DNA from: Odiellus spinosus
Lineage: Eukaryota; Arthropoda; Arachnida; Opiliones; Phalangiidae
DNA length: 64,000 nt
Direction of reading: 5' to 3'
Assembly: GCA_963920705.1 (NCBI GenBank)
Contig: OY987233.1
Coordinates: forward strand, 5,198,001 to 5,262,000
Shown here: positions 42,729 through 52,525 of the stretch, piece after piece
How the letters are laid out: each line of letters starts with the position of its first letter
Numbering within the stretch: the first letter of the stretch is position 1
Notes under the pieces: model-generated
Told to the model about the DNA's origin: nothing
The model's database searches: none
The model's input: only the letters and a program-made list of their open reading frames with translations
Made by a program: the position numbers and the translations under genes

Positions 42729-43463
42729 GAGCTCGGAATCGGATATCCATTATCTTCTGTTATTCGTATATTTTCAGATATTTTACTTTCGGATAAATTG
42801 TTTTGTAACTAAAAAATGAAATTCGTATATTCATATAATTGTTAAATGTATAAGATTTACCCGAAGATAAGCCTTTGGCGCTTTTTCTACGAACAAATTA
42901 TTCGTATTCAAACGTATAACGATGGATAAGAAAATTCGCGTTTCCAGAATTAGTCTAAAATATAAGAAAAATATTTCAAATTTACTTTTAATTCGAAGAA
43001 TATAAATAAAACGACGAAACTAAGATTTTAAATCATCTTTTGATTCGTTATTTTTCAGGAAAATAAATTTTGAATTTTTTTATCCGAACGCGGATAATAT
43101 TCTAAGATAATTCCATTTTTGGATAAAAGCGGATATCGATTATGTTTTTTTTTTTTAATTTCATCTTCGAATACGTTAACTCGAATGAAAAATAGTCTAA
43201 CAAGGAAACTAAGATTTTAAATCATCTTTTTATTCGTTATTTTTCACGAAAATGAATTTTGAATTTTTTAATCCGAACGTATAACGCGGATAATATTCTA
43301 AGATAAGGCAAATTTTGGATAAAAACGTATATGGATTTTTTTTTTTTTTATCTTGGAATAAGTTAACTCGAATTAATAGTCCATTTTTAATCAAATAGAT
43401 AATATACATCAAAATTTAGTCGATTTTATCCAATTAATAAAAATTTTAGGAATTCCGAGCTCT
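42729..43463 (+). mobile_element. MITE-G, both ends present, with an internal duplication
   Basis: TA-GAGCTCGGAATCGGATAT on the left and AATTCCGAGCTC-TA on the right. The segment ACTAAGATTTTAAATCATCT to TTAACTCGAATGAAAAATAG (about 43019-43190) is repeated with variation at 43206-43340, making this copy longer (735 bp) than the one at 13711. Confidence 0.87.
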
Positions 43464-43904
43464 ACTTTCAAGCTTGCTCTATTTTAGCCACGCGATCATG
43501 TAATAAATTACGAGCCTTGAAATGGTTGCCTGAAAAGGTGGCCTTTACCTCTACGGTGATTCTCTCGGGCAATTAAGAGCAGAGTTCGGCTTTAATGATA
43601 TTTTCGACTAAAATGAGCGTCTTGAAGATTAATATTTTCTCATAGACATATAGACTGTCCTTTGAGGGGAATTATTAAAATTGATTGGCCATAAAACGCT
43701 TATTAAACGAGAAATTCTCAAGGTAATTGTGTTTTCCCTTCTAAACATCCCAATAATTTTGAGTATGACGTTATTTAAAGGCTTAAGACGCCGTAAGCCA
43801 CCGAGCCCTTGGGAGTAAATTTAAATTATTTTTAGAATCGACACGCAAAAATAAAATTTTATGGTATAATTAAATTTTACTTGAATCCTTTTTTTGTTAG
43901 ATTT
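43464..43904. other. Low-copy spacer
   Basis: No frame or family match recognised. Confidence 0.4.
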
Positions 43905-44299
43905 GAAATCTATTTTCAGAATCACCATTTGACAATTTTTAGACACGTTTTTGGTGTTTAAATTAATTTATAAAGTTTGGTTAAATTTGAATAAAAGTAA
44001 ATATAAAATCGGACCAGTCATATTATTTCAGCCTTTAACAGTGCTTGTAATGCCTTAATATTAAAAGAATAGGCCAGCGTTTGATGCCTAAGACCTTGGG
44101 TATCAAATACCGTCTATTCTTTTAATGTTAGGACATTAAAAGCACTGTAGAAGGCTGAAATAATATGATTGGACCGAATTTATATTTACTTTTTTTCAAA
44201 TTTTACCAAACTTTAGAAATTAATTTAAACAATTTGGCACGTAGATTCCGAAAATAAATTAAAAATCTGTTCCATTTTTAGCTCCAAGTTTCCCTTTAA
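43905..44299 (+). mobile_element. Kol-A copy, left terminus missing
   Basis: Starts in the left arm at GAAATCTATTTTCAGAATCA, has the central hairpin GATGCCTAAGACCTTGGGTA, and ends TTTTTAGCTCCAAGTTTCCCT followed by TTAA (44296-44299). A deletion in the right arm removes the ACGTGTCTAAAAATT segment. Confidence 0.87.
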
Positions 44300-44920
44300 G
44301 TGTAAAAGTTTGGTGTCCTGAACCTTTAATCTCCTACATACGTACTGGAAAGATTTTGGCTGCATTTTCTCCTAAGAATTTTAGATATTTTACGCTCTAT
44401 TGGTATATTTATAAAGACGATAAAAGTGAAAAACACCTTATCAGTTCGGATTTCCGAAGCAAGAAAAATATTGAATCTTGCAAGGGACCAAAACTCTTTC
44501 AAAAATATAAAATATAAAATGTGTTAGGATTATGACTGAGGAGTCTTTTCAGAAAAAAAATAAATAAATAGAAAAATATATATATATATTTTTTCGATAT
44601 GGATTTTATATTTCACTGGGGTAAAAAGGGCTCAGCGTCTTAAGCTTCCAACACCTGATTTCACATTTATGAGAACATTTTCAAAAGTTCACTGACTCTC
44701 TCCCCGTGCAGTTGTCAATGCTTTTGTAAAGGTTAAGCACCCAGGAAACCTTCTATAAGTGAATTGTATCATCCGTAACACTTTCTTTGACTAGGGATAA
44801 TATATATTATATAGGTAGGAGACATGAAAACGGTTCCAAGCGTTTAAAATATATTTTAGGAGGATACCTCAACCCTTTTAGGAAATTTTATACCACATAA
44901 GTTGATTAGAGTAATAGCAA
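44300..44920. other. AT-rich spacer with a short (TA)n run
   Basis: (TA)n at about 44575-44590. No frame or family match. Confidence 0.4.
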
Positions 44921-45076
44921 AAGAAAATCACTTTCTTTCATAAAAGTAAACAACGCCCCCTTACCTTAATACTTTCAGCAAAAGTCCAGTTTTACGTCAT
45001 CACTTAAAAATAGACAAATAAGTCATCACCCCCGTCTGGCTCGAGTAATTTGGACTCTTCCTCGATATTTTCTAAG
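44921..45076 (-). mobile_element. MITE-D fragment, reverse
   Basis: TTTCATAAAAGTAAACAACG, CAGCAAAAGTCCAGTTTTAC, AAGTCATCACCCCCGTCTGG and CTCGAGTAATTTGGACTC, the first 150 bp of the reverse-oriented element. It then stops. Confidence 0.8.
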
Positions 45077-45152
45077 TGTGGTTTGAAATGAAATAGCAGG
45101 GAATTTTATCTTTTTGAATCAGTTTTAAAAGTCCTTATGAAATCGATTTAGT

Positions 45153-45528
45153 CTACTCTATCACTTCATTCCATAAAAATAAACAACGCCCCATAGCTTA
45201 ATATCAGCAAAGGTCCGGGTAAATATACAGACACATTCTGATTCGAGACACTCTAGCGGCCGCAGTCGTCGTGTTAAATACTGAACGGAGGAAGCGCCAC
45301 TCTTTGGAGAAATTCCGGAGTTGGGAGGGAAGACAATATAGCTAAGCGCAGCCCGCTTAAATTCCGTCCCTCTCAAAATATCCAGGAAGAGTCGAAATCA
45401 TTAGAGCGAGAAAGGGGTGATGACTTTATTGGCTATTTTTAAGTGATGACGTAAAACTGGAGCTTTGCTGATTGTATTAAGATACGGTGCGTTGCTTACT
45501 TTTATGGAATAATGTGATAGACTTTTGG
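45153..45528 (+). mobile_element. MITE-D full copy
   Basis: CTCTATCACTTCATTCCATA to GGAATAATGTGATAGACTTT. It retains the central TCTAGCGGCCGCAGTCG, GAAGCGCCACTCTTTGG and GAAGACAATATAGCTAAGCG. The 71-codon minus-strand frame within it is spurious. Confidence 0.88.
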
Positions 45529-45786
45529 TAGCACCCAGCAGATTTCTTCTCTCGCGATTTTCACCGCGAACATCCAGAATATTTCCACTTGATAACTTTG
45601 TATCATAAGGTTAGTTAGTTATACACGGTTCATGACCTCAGTTCACCGCTTAAAAGTTGCTAAATTTCTTTCAAACTTGATGAAATTTAAAAAGCGAAAG
45701 TGCAAAGGTAAAAGGAAATTATAAATCGATTTTTACGAAGAACATATAGAAACACATAAGAACATTGAAAGATAGGCAAAGAACTA

Positions 45787-45950
45787 AGTTACGTTCACAT
45801 TAGAGACTTTTTAACCGTTTTCAGCCAGTTTTGGACGTTCGAATTAACTTTTTAACTTTTTGGTTAAGGATCCTTTCATTTAACCCCAAAAAATTCATTT
45901 TGACCTTTCCAAAATAAAAACAAAAAAGGTTTCCAAGTTGGGATTGTAGA
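45787..45950. mobile_element. MITE-L, second copy
   Basis: AGTTACGTTCACATTAGAGA on the left corresponds to AGTTGCGTTCACACTTCAGA at 6473; the interior TTTTGACCTTTCCAAAAT and right GGTTTCCAAGTTGGGATTGT are diverged. Lower certainty than the copy at 6473. Confidence 0.5.
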
Positions 45951-46020
45951 AATCTAATTTTGTCGCTATCATTGAATTAATTTTAACTTGATTATATCCA
46001 AAAAAATCGGAAACTTGCTC

Positions 46021-46431
46021 TTAAAGGGAGAATGCAACAAGTGATTTTTTTATCGATTCCTCATCGTTTAAAATAGGCCTAATCCAACAGTAAATAAAAT
46101 TTCAAACAAATATTAAACTAGAAACTTACCATGAAAATAGGCTTAGCAGGATTCATGGAGGTCCTGAATTTATTGGCATTGATGGCTCAGCGACCAATCG
46201 AAAGTTATTGGAAGTCTCACGGAGATCTCGCCTTAACGACCGGCCTTTGCTCATTGGGCGCTGACATATCAATGAAGAACTTCAGGATCTCCATAAATCC
46301 AACTAAGCCTATTTTGATGTCAAGTTTTAAATTTATTTCTAGTTTAATATTAGTTTGAAATTTTATTTTACTGTGAGATTAGGGCTATTTAAACGATAAG
46401 AGAAATAACTTAGGTTGCATTCTCCCTTTAA
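46021..46431 (+). mobile_element. Kol-B full-length copy
   Basis: TTAA (46021-46024) then AGGGAGAATGCAACAAG; GGTTGCATTCTCCCT then TTAA (46428-46431). The left arm has lost CCTAACAA. Centre CACGGAGATCTCGCCTTAAC and GACCGGCCTTTGCTC. The 75-codon frame inside is spurious. Confidence 0.92.
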
Positions 46432-46980
46432 GAGGGGAAACTTTAATATTTAACGATGTTAAAACGCGTTAAATATTTTGCTTTCGAGATAGCTGCTACT
46501 ATATAGCGGCCAAAATATTTTCGGTCGGTTGCCTTCAGGCCGAAGCTCGGCTTTTAAAAATAGCAGTTTTACTGGCCTAGCTTATAACGGATACAGGGGC
46601 AATTTCCTGCCCAAGCATTCCCGCTTTTTAAATACAGACTATATGACCTAAAAGCTTGGCTGTAGTAAAAAGAGGAGACCTATTAAAAGTAGCCCTAGGG
46701 TTGCCAGGGGGTCTTTGATTGCCGTTTCCTCCACTTGTCATCCGACACAAGCATCCAAAATGAAATATTTTTAACAAAAGATTTGTCACTCTTCAAGAGG
46801 GTTAAATGTAAACAAGAGGCCTTGTGACGAGGTTAGTTTAAAGTCTTCAACAAGATTATATTTAATTCTATCTCAGAGAGAATGAATAATTTCTGATTTT
46901 AATCCCTAAGTAACGGACAATTTTAATGAAATATTTGTTCTATGGCGCATTCTAGTTTAAATACTAGTTAGAATAGTTAA
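46432..46980. other. Low-copy spacer
   Basis: No frame or family match recognised. Confidence 0.4.
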
Positions 46981-47110
46981 AGTCAGGCTGTTATCTTTCT
47001 ATTAAAACACCATATTCAAAATTTTATACCTCTGGGTTGACGCGTTAGAAAGAAACTTCAAAATGAAAATGTCAAAAAAATATGTCATTTTTTCCCCCTA
47101 TAAATGACGT
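46981..47110 (+). mobile_element. MITE-F left-part fragment
   Basis: AGTCAGGCTGTTATCTTTCT, ATTAAAACACCATATTCAAA, TCTGGGTTGACGCG and AAATGTCAAAAAAATATG match the left part at 42321-42470. It ends at TATAAATGACGTT, before the common body. Confidence 0.72.
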
Positions 47111-48012
47111 TCCCCATATATTGCTATGGAAATGCGTCGAGTCTCGAAGCGCGAGTGGAGGGGTTACTGCCTAGTTTGTCTCTTTCGTCATAGCTTAGCC
47201 AATCAGAATAGGATCCGAATGGGAATTACAATAGCGACATCTCTTAACAGATCGGGGCGTAAAGAGAGTACCCCAATGACGCGCTATCCCCGCCATGGTT
47301 TAATCAGATTTAACTGATTTTTACGTAGACTTCTCAGTTCAATAAACCTCAATTAAATATGATTAAACCGAGCTAATTACGCCTCATCTGAAGATGGTGT
47401 TTATTTACTACGCTAGATGTCGCCGAATGAAATTATTGTAGGTATTATAATCGTCAAAACGCCCCATCTATGATTTTAAACACGAAACATCCTTATAGTT
47501 CTAGATATTTGACTTGAATCTCGGCTAGAATCTGGGTTTCGAGATAGCCAGGGCGAAACTGATAATTAATTCGCCTTGCTGCCCGCGAGGAGTATCAAAT
47601 CGATAAAGACACGCGAGTAAGAGGTAGTCACGCGATTGGTTAAAGGCCTTCCTACATCAATGTGTGGATTTCCCCTTTTAGCTTCAATGCTTGCGAAATA
47701 ACGCGTTCGCTATAAGGATAAGTATATATAAACGTATTATAAGCTACATATATCTTGTAGAATTTAAATAACCGGAATGAGATTATAGCCAATCGGATAA
47801 ATTCTAAATTATGACCGAACAATCTGACGACTTGGCGGGGATCTATAGGCCCAAGAGTCCGTTTAACGATTTGCCAATTTTACTCGCCTTTATTAACTAA
47901 TTAATGAATTTGCCTGTAATTGTTTTAATAGTCTGGCTGTCCTATACCGCCCACCATTAGCTCTTGTAATGTGTGCTCTTAAAGAGCTAGTATATGATAT
48001 AAATGACTAATT
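47111..48012. other. Low-copy region, comparatively GC- and CpG-rich
   Basis: One of the longest stretches without an obvious repeat. A 63-codon plus-strand frame (47126-47317) with many Arg residues has no recognisable domain. It could flank a real gene, but no splice-consistent exon chain is visible. Confidence 0.35.
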
Positions 48013-48300
48013 TCAAAGTCCATCGCTTTTATTCCATAAAAGTAGCTTAATTTTATCAGCAAAGGTCCAGTTTTACGTCATAGCCCATCACTTAAAACTA
48101 GCCAAAAAAGTCTTCCCCCTGTCTGGCTCGAGTGATTTAGACTCTTCCTGGATATTTTGAGTCTGGAGAGAAGGACGGAATTTAGGCTATATTGTCTTCC
48201 CCCAACTTCGGAATTTCTCCGCAGAGTGGCGCTTCTTCCGTTCACTATTTACACCGACTAATGCCGCTAGAGTGTCTCGAATCATAATCTGCTTGACATT
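48013..48300 (-). mobile_element. MITE-D copy, reverse, 3' part missing
   Basis: AAAGTCCATCGCTTTTATTC, GTCCAGTTTTACGTCATAGC, CTGGCTCGAGTGATTTAG, GAATTTCTCCGCAGAGTGGC, GCCGCTAGAGTGTCTCGAAT, ending at CATAATCTGCTTGACATTTT. The terminal ~80 bp are absent. Confidence 0.85.
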
Positions 48301-48479
48301 TTGAGGTTGCACTGATAGGGTAAAATGTCTTATGACTGGTTTGTTTTTCCTTTCACTTAAATTCAAATTATATACGTATCCTATTAATAAATTTGAAATA
48401 AAAACAAATAATGAATACAAATAACTGAAGAAAAAATTAATATTTACATAATTTGGGGTGTCAATTTTTAAAATAAAAT

Positions 48480-48816
48480 CAGAAGCCGATGAAACCCTCC
48501 TTTGAAGTTTATTACTCCCGGGTCTTGTCTACCCCTCTCTGTATGGGTTATTCTCAAAAATCGCGATTCGTACGCCTCCTAACGGTAGATGTTTTCGGAG
48601 CGGGAGCTCGTCGAGCGAATATCTCTAGCAGCCTTGGAGTTCGTCCAAAAAACGTCGTCGTTTGAGGAGAGAGAGAATTTCCAATTTTCCGTAGACAAGG
48701 GGGATGAAGTAGGACCCCTCCGATCTCCTAAAATTGGGAATTTTACCCATACAGAGAGGAGCGCTATATGGAACATTGGAGTAGTAGACTTCAAAGGAGG
48801 GTTTCATCGGCTTCTG
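48480..48816 (-). mobile_element. Foldback element E, full length (337 bp)
   Basis: CAGAAGCCGATGAAACCCTC on the left and the inverse ending GGTTTCATCGGCTTCTG on the right. Flanked by a perfect 7-bp duplication ATAAAAT (48473-48479 and 48817-48823). The interior carries CCTAACGGTAGATGTTTTCG and AACGTCGTCGTTTGAGG. Frames of 60-106 codons in several phases arise from this sequence and are not genes. Confidence 0.93.
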
Positions 48817-49152
48817 ATAAAATCAAAAGATGTTCCTTTTCCAGTTGAAAAAAATTGTAGGCCTATTTTTTCTTGTTTGAAAATCGATTTAGGCCTAAAT
48901 GTAATTTGACTAAGTTGACACATTGAAGCCTACCCTTCGTTATTTATGAAAAGTTTAAATTACATGCATATAGACTTTGCCTTTGAGGAGGAAGTAACGC
49001 TCAATTAGAATATTCCCCGAAGTAACAGCTAGCATAATTTGGGTAAAGAGGTTCAACATGCAAAGTTACAAGACCACATTCGAGTTATCTGATTTAATGA
49101 AGTATATAATACTCGAGGAAGAAGCTGGTAAAACACGGTAGAAAATTAGTTT
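48817..49152. other. Low-copy spacer
   Basis: No frame or family match apart from the E-derived frame running in from the left. Confidence 0.4.
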
Positions 49153-49592
49153 TTAAGGGAGAATGCAACCTAAAAACGAGTGATTTTTTTATCGATTCCT
49201 TATCGTTTAAATAGGCATAATCAAACTGTAAAAAAATTGCAAACAAATATTAAACTAGAAATAAATTTGAAACTTTCCATAAAAATAGGCTTAGCTAGAT
49301 TCATGGAGATATCTTGAACTACTCGTGTAAGGACTAGCGACCAATGACGTTGATCTATGACTATTGTATGGGGAATGCTGGATCTCCATGATCAATATCA
49401 TTGGTAGCTAGTCTTTATACGGGAAGTTCATGATATATCCATGAATCCAGCTAAACCTATTTTGATGGTAAGTTTTGAATTTATTTCTAGTTTAATATTT
49501 GTTTGTAATTTTTTTTTTTACTGTTGGTTTAGGCCTATTTAAACGATAAGGAATCGATAAAAAATATTTATTACGTTGCATTCTCTCTTTAA
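49153..49592 (+). mobile_element. Kol-B copy, extended-centre variant
   Basis: TTAA-GGGAGAATGCAACC (one A lost) on the left; TTGCATTCTCTCT-TTAA on the right. The centre is duplicated: GATATCTTGAACTACTCGTG, then a second GATCAATATCATTGG...GGAAGTTCATGATATATCC, making it longer than 29947 and 37717. Confidence 0.88.
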
Positions 49593-49654
49593 ACCTTATT
49601 CTCAGCTTCGTATATGTTCAATGTAGTTCTTTGAACAAGTATTCGACTTAATAG

Positions 49655-49991
49655 CAGAAGCCGATGAAACCCTCCTTTGAAGTCTACTACTCTATTGTTC
49701 CATATAGCGCTCCTCTCTGTCTGGGTAAAATTCCCAATTTTACGAGATCGGAGGGGTCCAACTTCATACCCCCTGCCTACGGAAAATTGGAAATTCTCTC
49801 TCTCCACAAACGACGACGTTTGGTTGACGAACTCCGAGGCTGCTAGAGATATTCGCTCGACGAACTCCCGCTCCGAAAATATCTACCGTTAGGAGGCGTA
49901 CGAATCGCGCTTTTTGAAACTAACCCATACAGAGAGGGGTAGACAAGACCCGGGAGTAATAGACTTCAAAGGATGGTTTCATCGGCTTCTG
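49655..49991 (+). mobile_element. Foldback element E, full length (337 bp)
   Basis: CAGAAGCCGATGAAACCCTC to CATCGGCTTCTG, opposite orientation to the copy at 48480 and the same length. Perfect 7-bp duplication TTAATAG (49648-49654 and 49992-49998). Sub-terminal arms CTCTCTGTCTGGGTAA and TTACCCATACAGAGAG-like sequences extend the inverted similarity. Confidence 0.93.
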
Positions 49992-50507
49992 TTAATAGAA
50001 ATAGTCTATTGAGAATCGTGCTTTCCCTCCATAAATATATATATCGTGGTAAATTTCTCAGCTTCGCCGGATGAAATTTAAATGCTAATTTTTCAGCCGC
50101 AAATATTCACAGAATTTTAAAGCTTTTGAACAGGTATTCGAATGGCAGATATGTTCTCCTATAGGGGTATATATATATATATATTAATATTTTACTAAGA
50201 GATTGGCACCAACGCTTAATTTAAATATTTTTTTTTTTGTTAAGTTACTCAAAAGGATAGGATGTGGTTAAATTTTAATGTTATTAAGTAGGCGCTAATA
50301 GACAACTTCAACTACATATAACAGCGCGCCTTGGATTAAATAAAAGGACATTAGTCCGCAAAAACAAACTAATCTTGAAACAGGTTTTAAATTATGTTTC
50401 AGAATCTGCCCACAAAATTATAAAAATAAATAAAATTTCAATAATATTTAAGCAACATTTTAGTGCTTAATTTAAACCCAGAAGTTTGAATTTGATCGTA
50501 GGATAAA
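49992..50507. other. AT-rich spacer
   Basis: Contains short (TA)n runs near 50035 and 50170. No frame or family match. Confidence 0.4.
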
Positions 50508-50876
50508 AAAATTTAAAATAATTTAAAACCTTTAACAATTAATTTAAAACCTTTAAAATTAATTAAAAGATTTAAAAATTAAGTAAAAGATTCAAAAATT
50601 AATTAAAATATTTAAAAATTAATTTAAAAGGTTTAAAATTAATTAAAACATTTAAAATTAATTTAAACCCATTAAAAATAATTTAAGAGCTTTAAAAATT
50701 AATTTAAAAGCTTTAAACATTAATTAAAAAGCTTTAAAAATTAATTTAAAACCTTTAAAAATTAATTTAAACCCATTAAAAATTAATTTAAAACCTTTAA
50801 AAACTTAATTAAAACCTTTAAAAACTTAATTAAAAGCTTTAAAAATTAATTTAAAAGCTTTAAAAATTAATTTAAA
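50508..50876. repeat. AT-only minisatellite, about 19-20-bp units
   Basis: Repetition of TTTAAAAATTAATTTAAAA with CC, GC or GG as the only non-AT positions (for example AACCTTTAAAAATTAATTT). About 19 units with irregular length. Confidence 0.9.
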
Positions 50877-51866
50877 ATTATTATTATTTAAATCACACAA
50901 AATGAGGGGAGCTTACATAGCTCGAGTTTGTAATGTTATTTGAATGCAACGCCTGTAAAAGTGTTCCAAGAGTAGTGCAACCGTGTTCATGGCAAAGATG
51001 CCTTACAGGGATAAATTCCCATATATCTAATCTAGAGGTCAGGGTTTGGACAAGATAATCCATAAATATATAGTTAATCAGTTATTTATTAATTATATAA
51101 TCAGTATAATATTTCTACCACATTTATTTATAATATTATTTTAAATTATTAATATTATTATTAAATTATTTATTTGAATAATTTCAAATTATTAATAAAA
51201 ATAAAATAATTAGAAATTGTCCAAACCAAGACTTTTTTGTAAAAGAACTTAATTTTGAACATGGTGTTTTAATAATATGATAAAACTAAAAATATAATAT
51301 ATTCCACCTCACTTTACAAAAATTAGCTAATCCTCAATTTGTATTATAAAACCGAGTATTGGAACGAATTTTAGCTTGGATTTAGGCTTAGCTTTAGCTG
51401 GTGATACCGATGGTATAATTCCAAGAAAAAGTATTATTTTTTTTTTGCCTAGAAAGAAGATTCTATCTTAGCCGTTACGCGGATTTTGTATAAAAAAGAA
51501 AAAGCTTTTAGGCCGTGACTACAAAAGTTCGCGAACCAGGCAGAATTTGCAATTCTAATCAAGCTACAAGCTACCACTTAACTCAGCGTGATTGGATTAC
51601 TTAGTAACACACCTTATGGTCTAGATTTATAGGCGCGGAACTACAATTCCTTCGACAAGGAAAAAGAGTTAAAAAGGACGAGAAAAAGCCATTTTCTCAG
51701 ATTCCTAAGCGGATATATATTCTTAAAAGGAACTAAAATAACTTTGTTAAATACCTAGTTACGTAATGGTAGAAGGAGAAATATATTAAAACTGTGATTT
51801 GCTTTTATTGAATTTATTGTAAAATCAATATTGACGCCCCCTCGATGGAAAAGGTTTTTTTTTTGT
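50877..51866. other. AT-rich spacer before the second satellite array
   Basis: No frame of 60 codons or more and no match to the families described. Local ATTATTAAAT-rich simple sequence at 51060-51210. Confidence 0.4.
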
Positions 51867-52525
51867 TTTGGACTTTTGCTCGATTTCTATCGAGTGGCGA
51901 AACAATATTTTATGATTTTAAAATAATATACGGAATGTCTACATTCTAATGGTGCAATCTGTTTATGCCTAGGAGGTCAAGGATAAAAGTTACGGCCATT
52001 TACATTTTAATCTAGGGCTCATTTTTGGACTTTTGCATGATTTGTATCGAGTGGCGAAACACCTTTTTCGAGTGGCGAAACAGAATTTTATGATTTTAAT
52101 ATAATGTACGGAATGTCTAAATTCTAATGGTGCAATCCGTTTACGGCTAGGAGGTCGCGGAGAAAAGTTACGGCCATTTGAATTTCAATCGAGGGCTCAT
52201 TTTTGGACTTTTGCTCGATTTGTATCGAGTGGCGAAACACCTTTTTCGAGTGGCGAAACAGAATTTTATGATTTTAAAATAATATGCGGAATGTCTACTT
52301 TCTAATGGTGCAATCGGTTTATGTATAGGAGGTCGCGGAGAAAAGTTACGGCCATTTGAATTTCAATCGAGGGCTCATTTTTGGACTTTTCCTCGATTTG
52401 TATCGAGTGGCGAAACACCTTTTTCGAGTGGCGAAACAGAATTTTATGATTTTAAAATAATATGCGGAATGTCTACTTTCTAATGGTGCAATCGGTTTAT
52501 GCCTAGGAGGTCGCGGAGAAAAGTT

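Noticed and set aside
48589-48909. 106-codon frame and several overlapping shorter ones
   Set aside because: All lie in foldback element E; the same frames appear in the other E copies on either strand because the element is palindromic.
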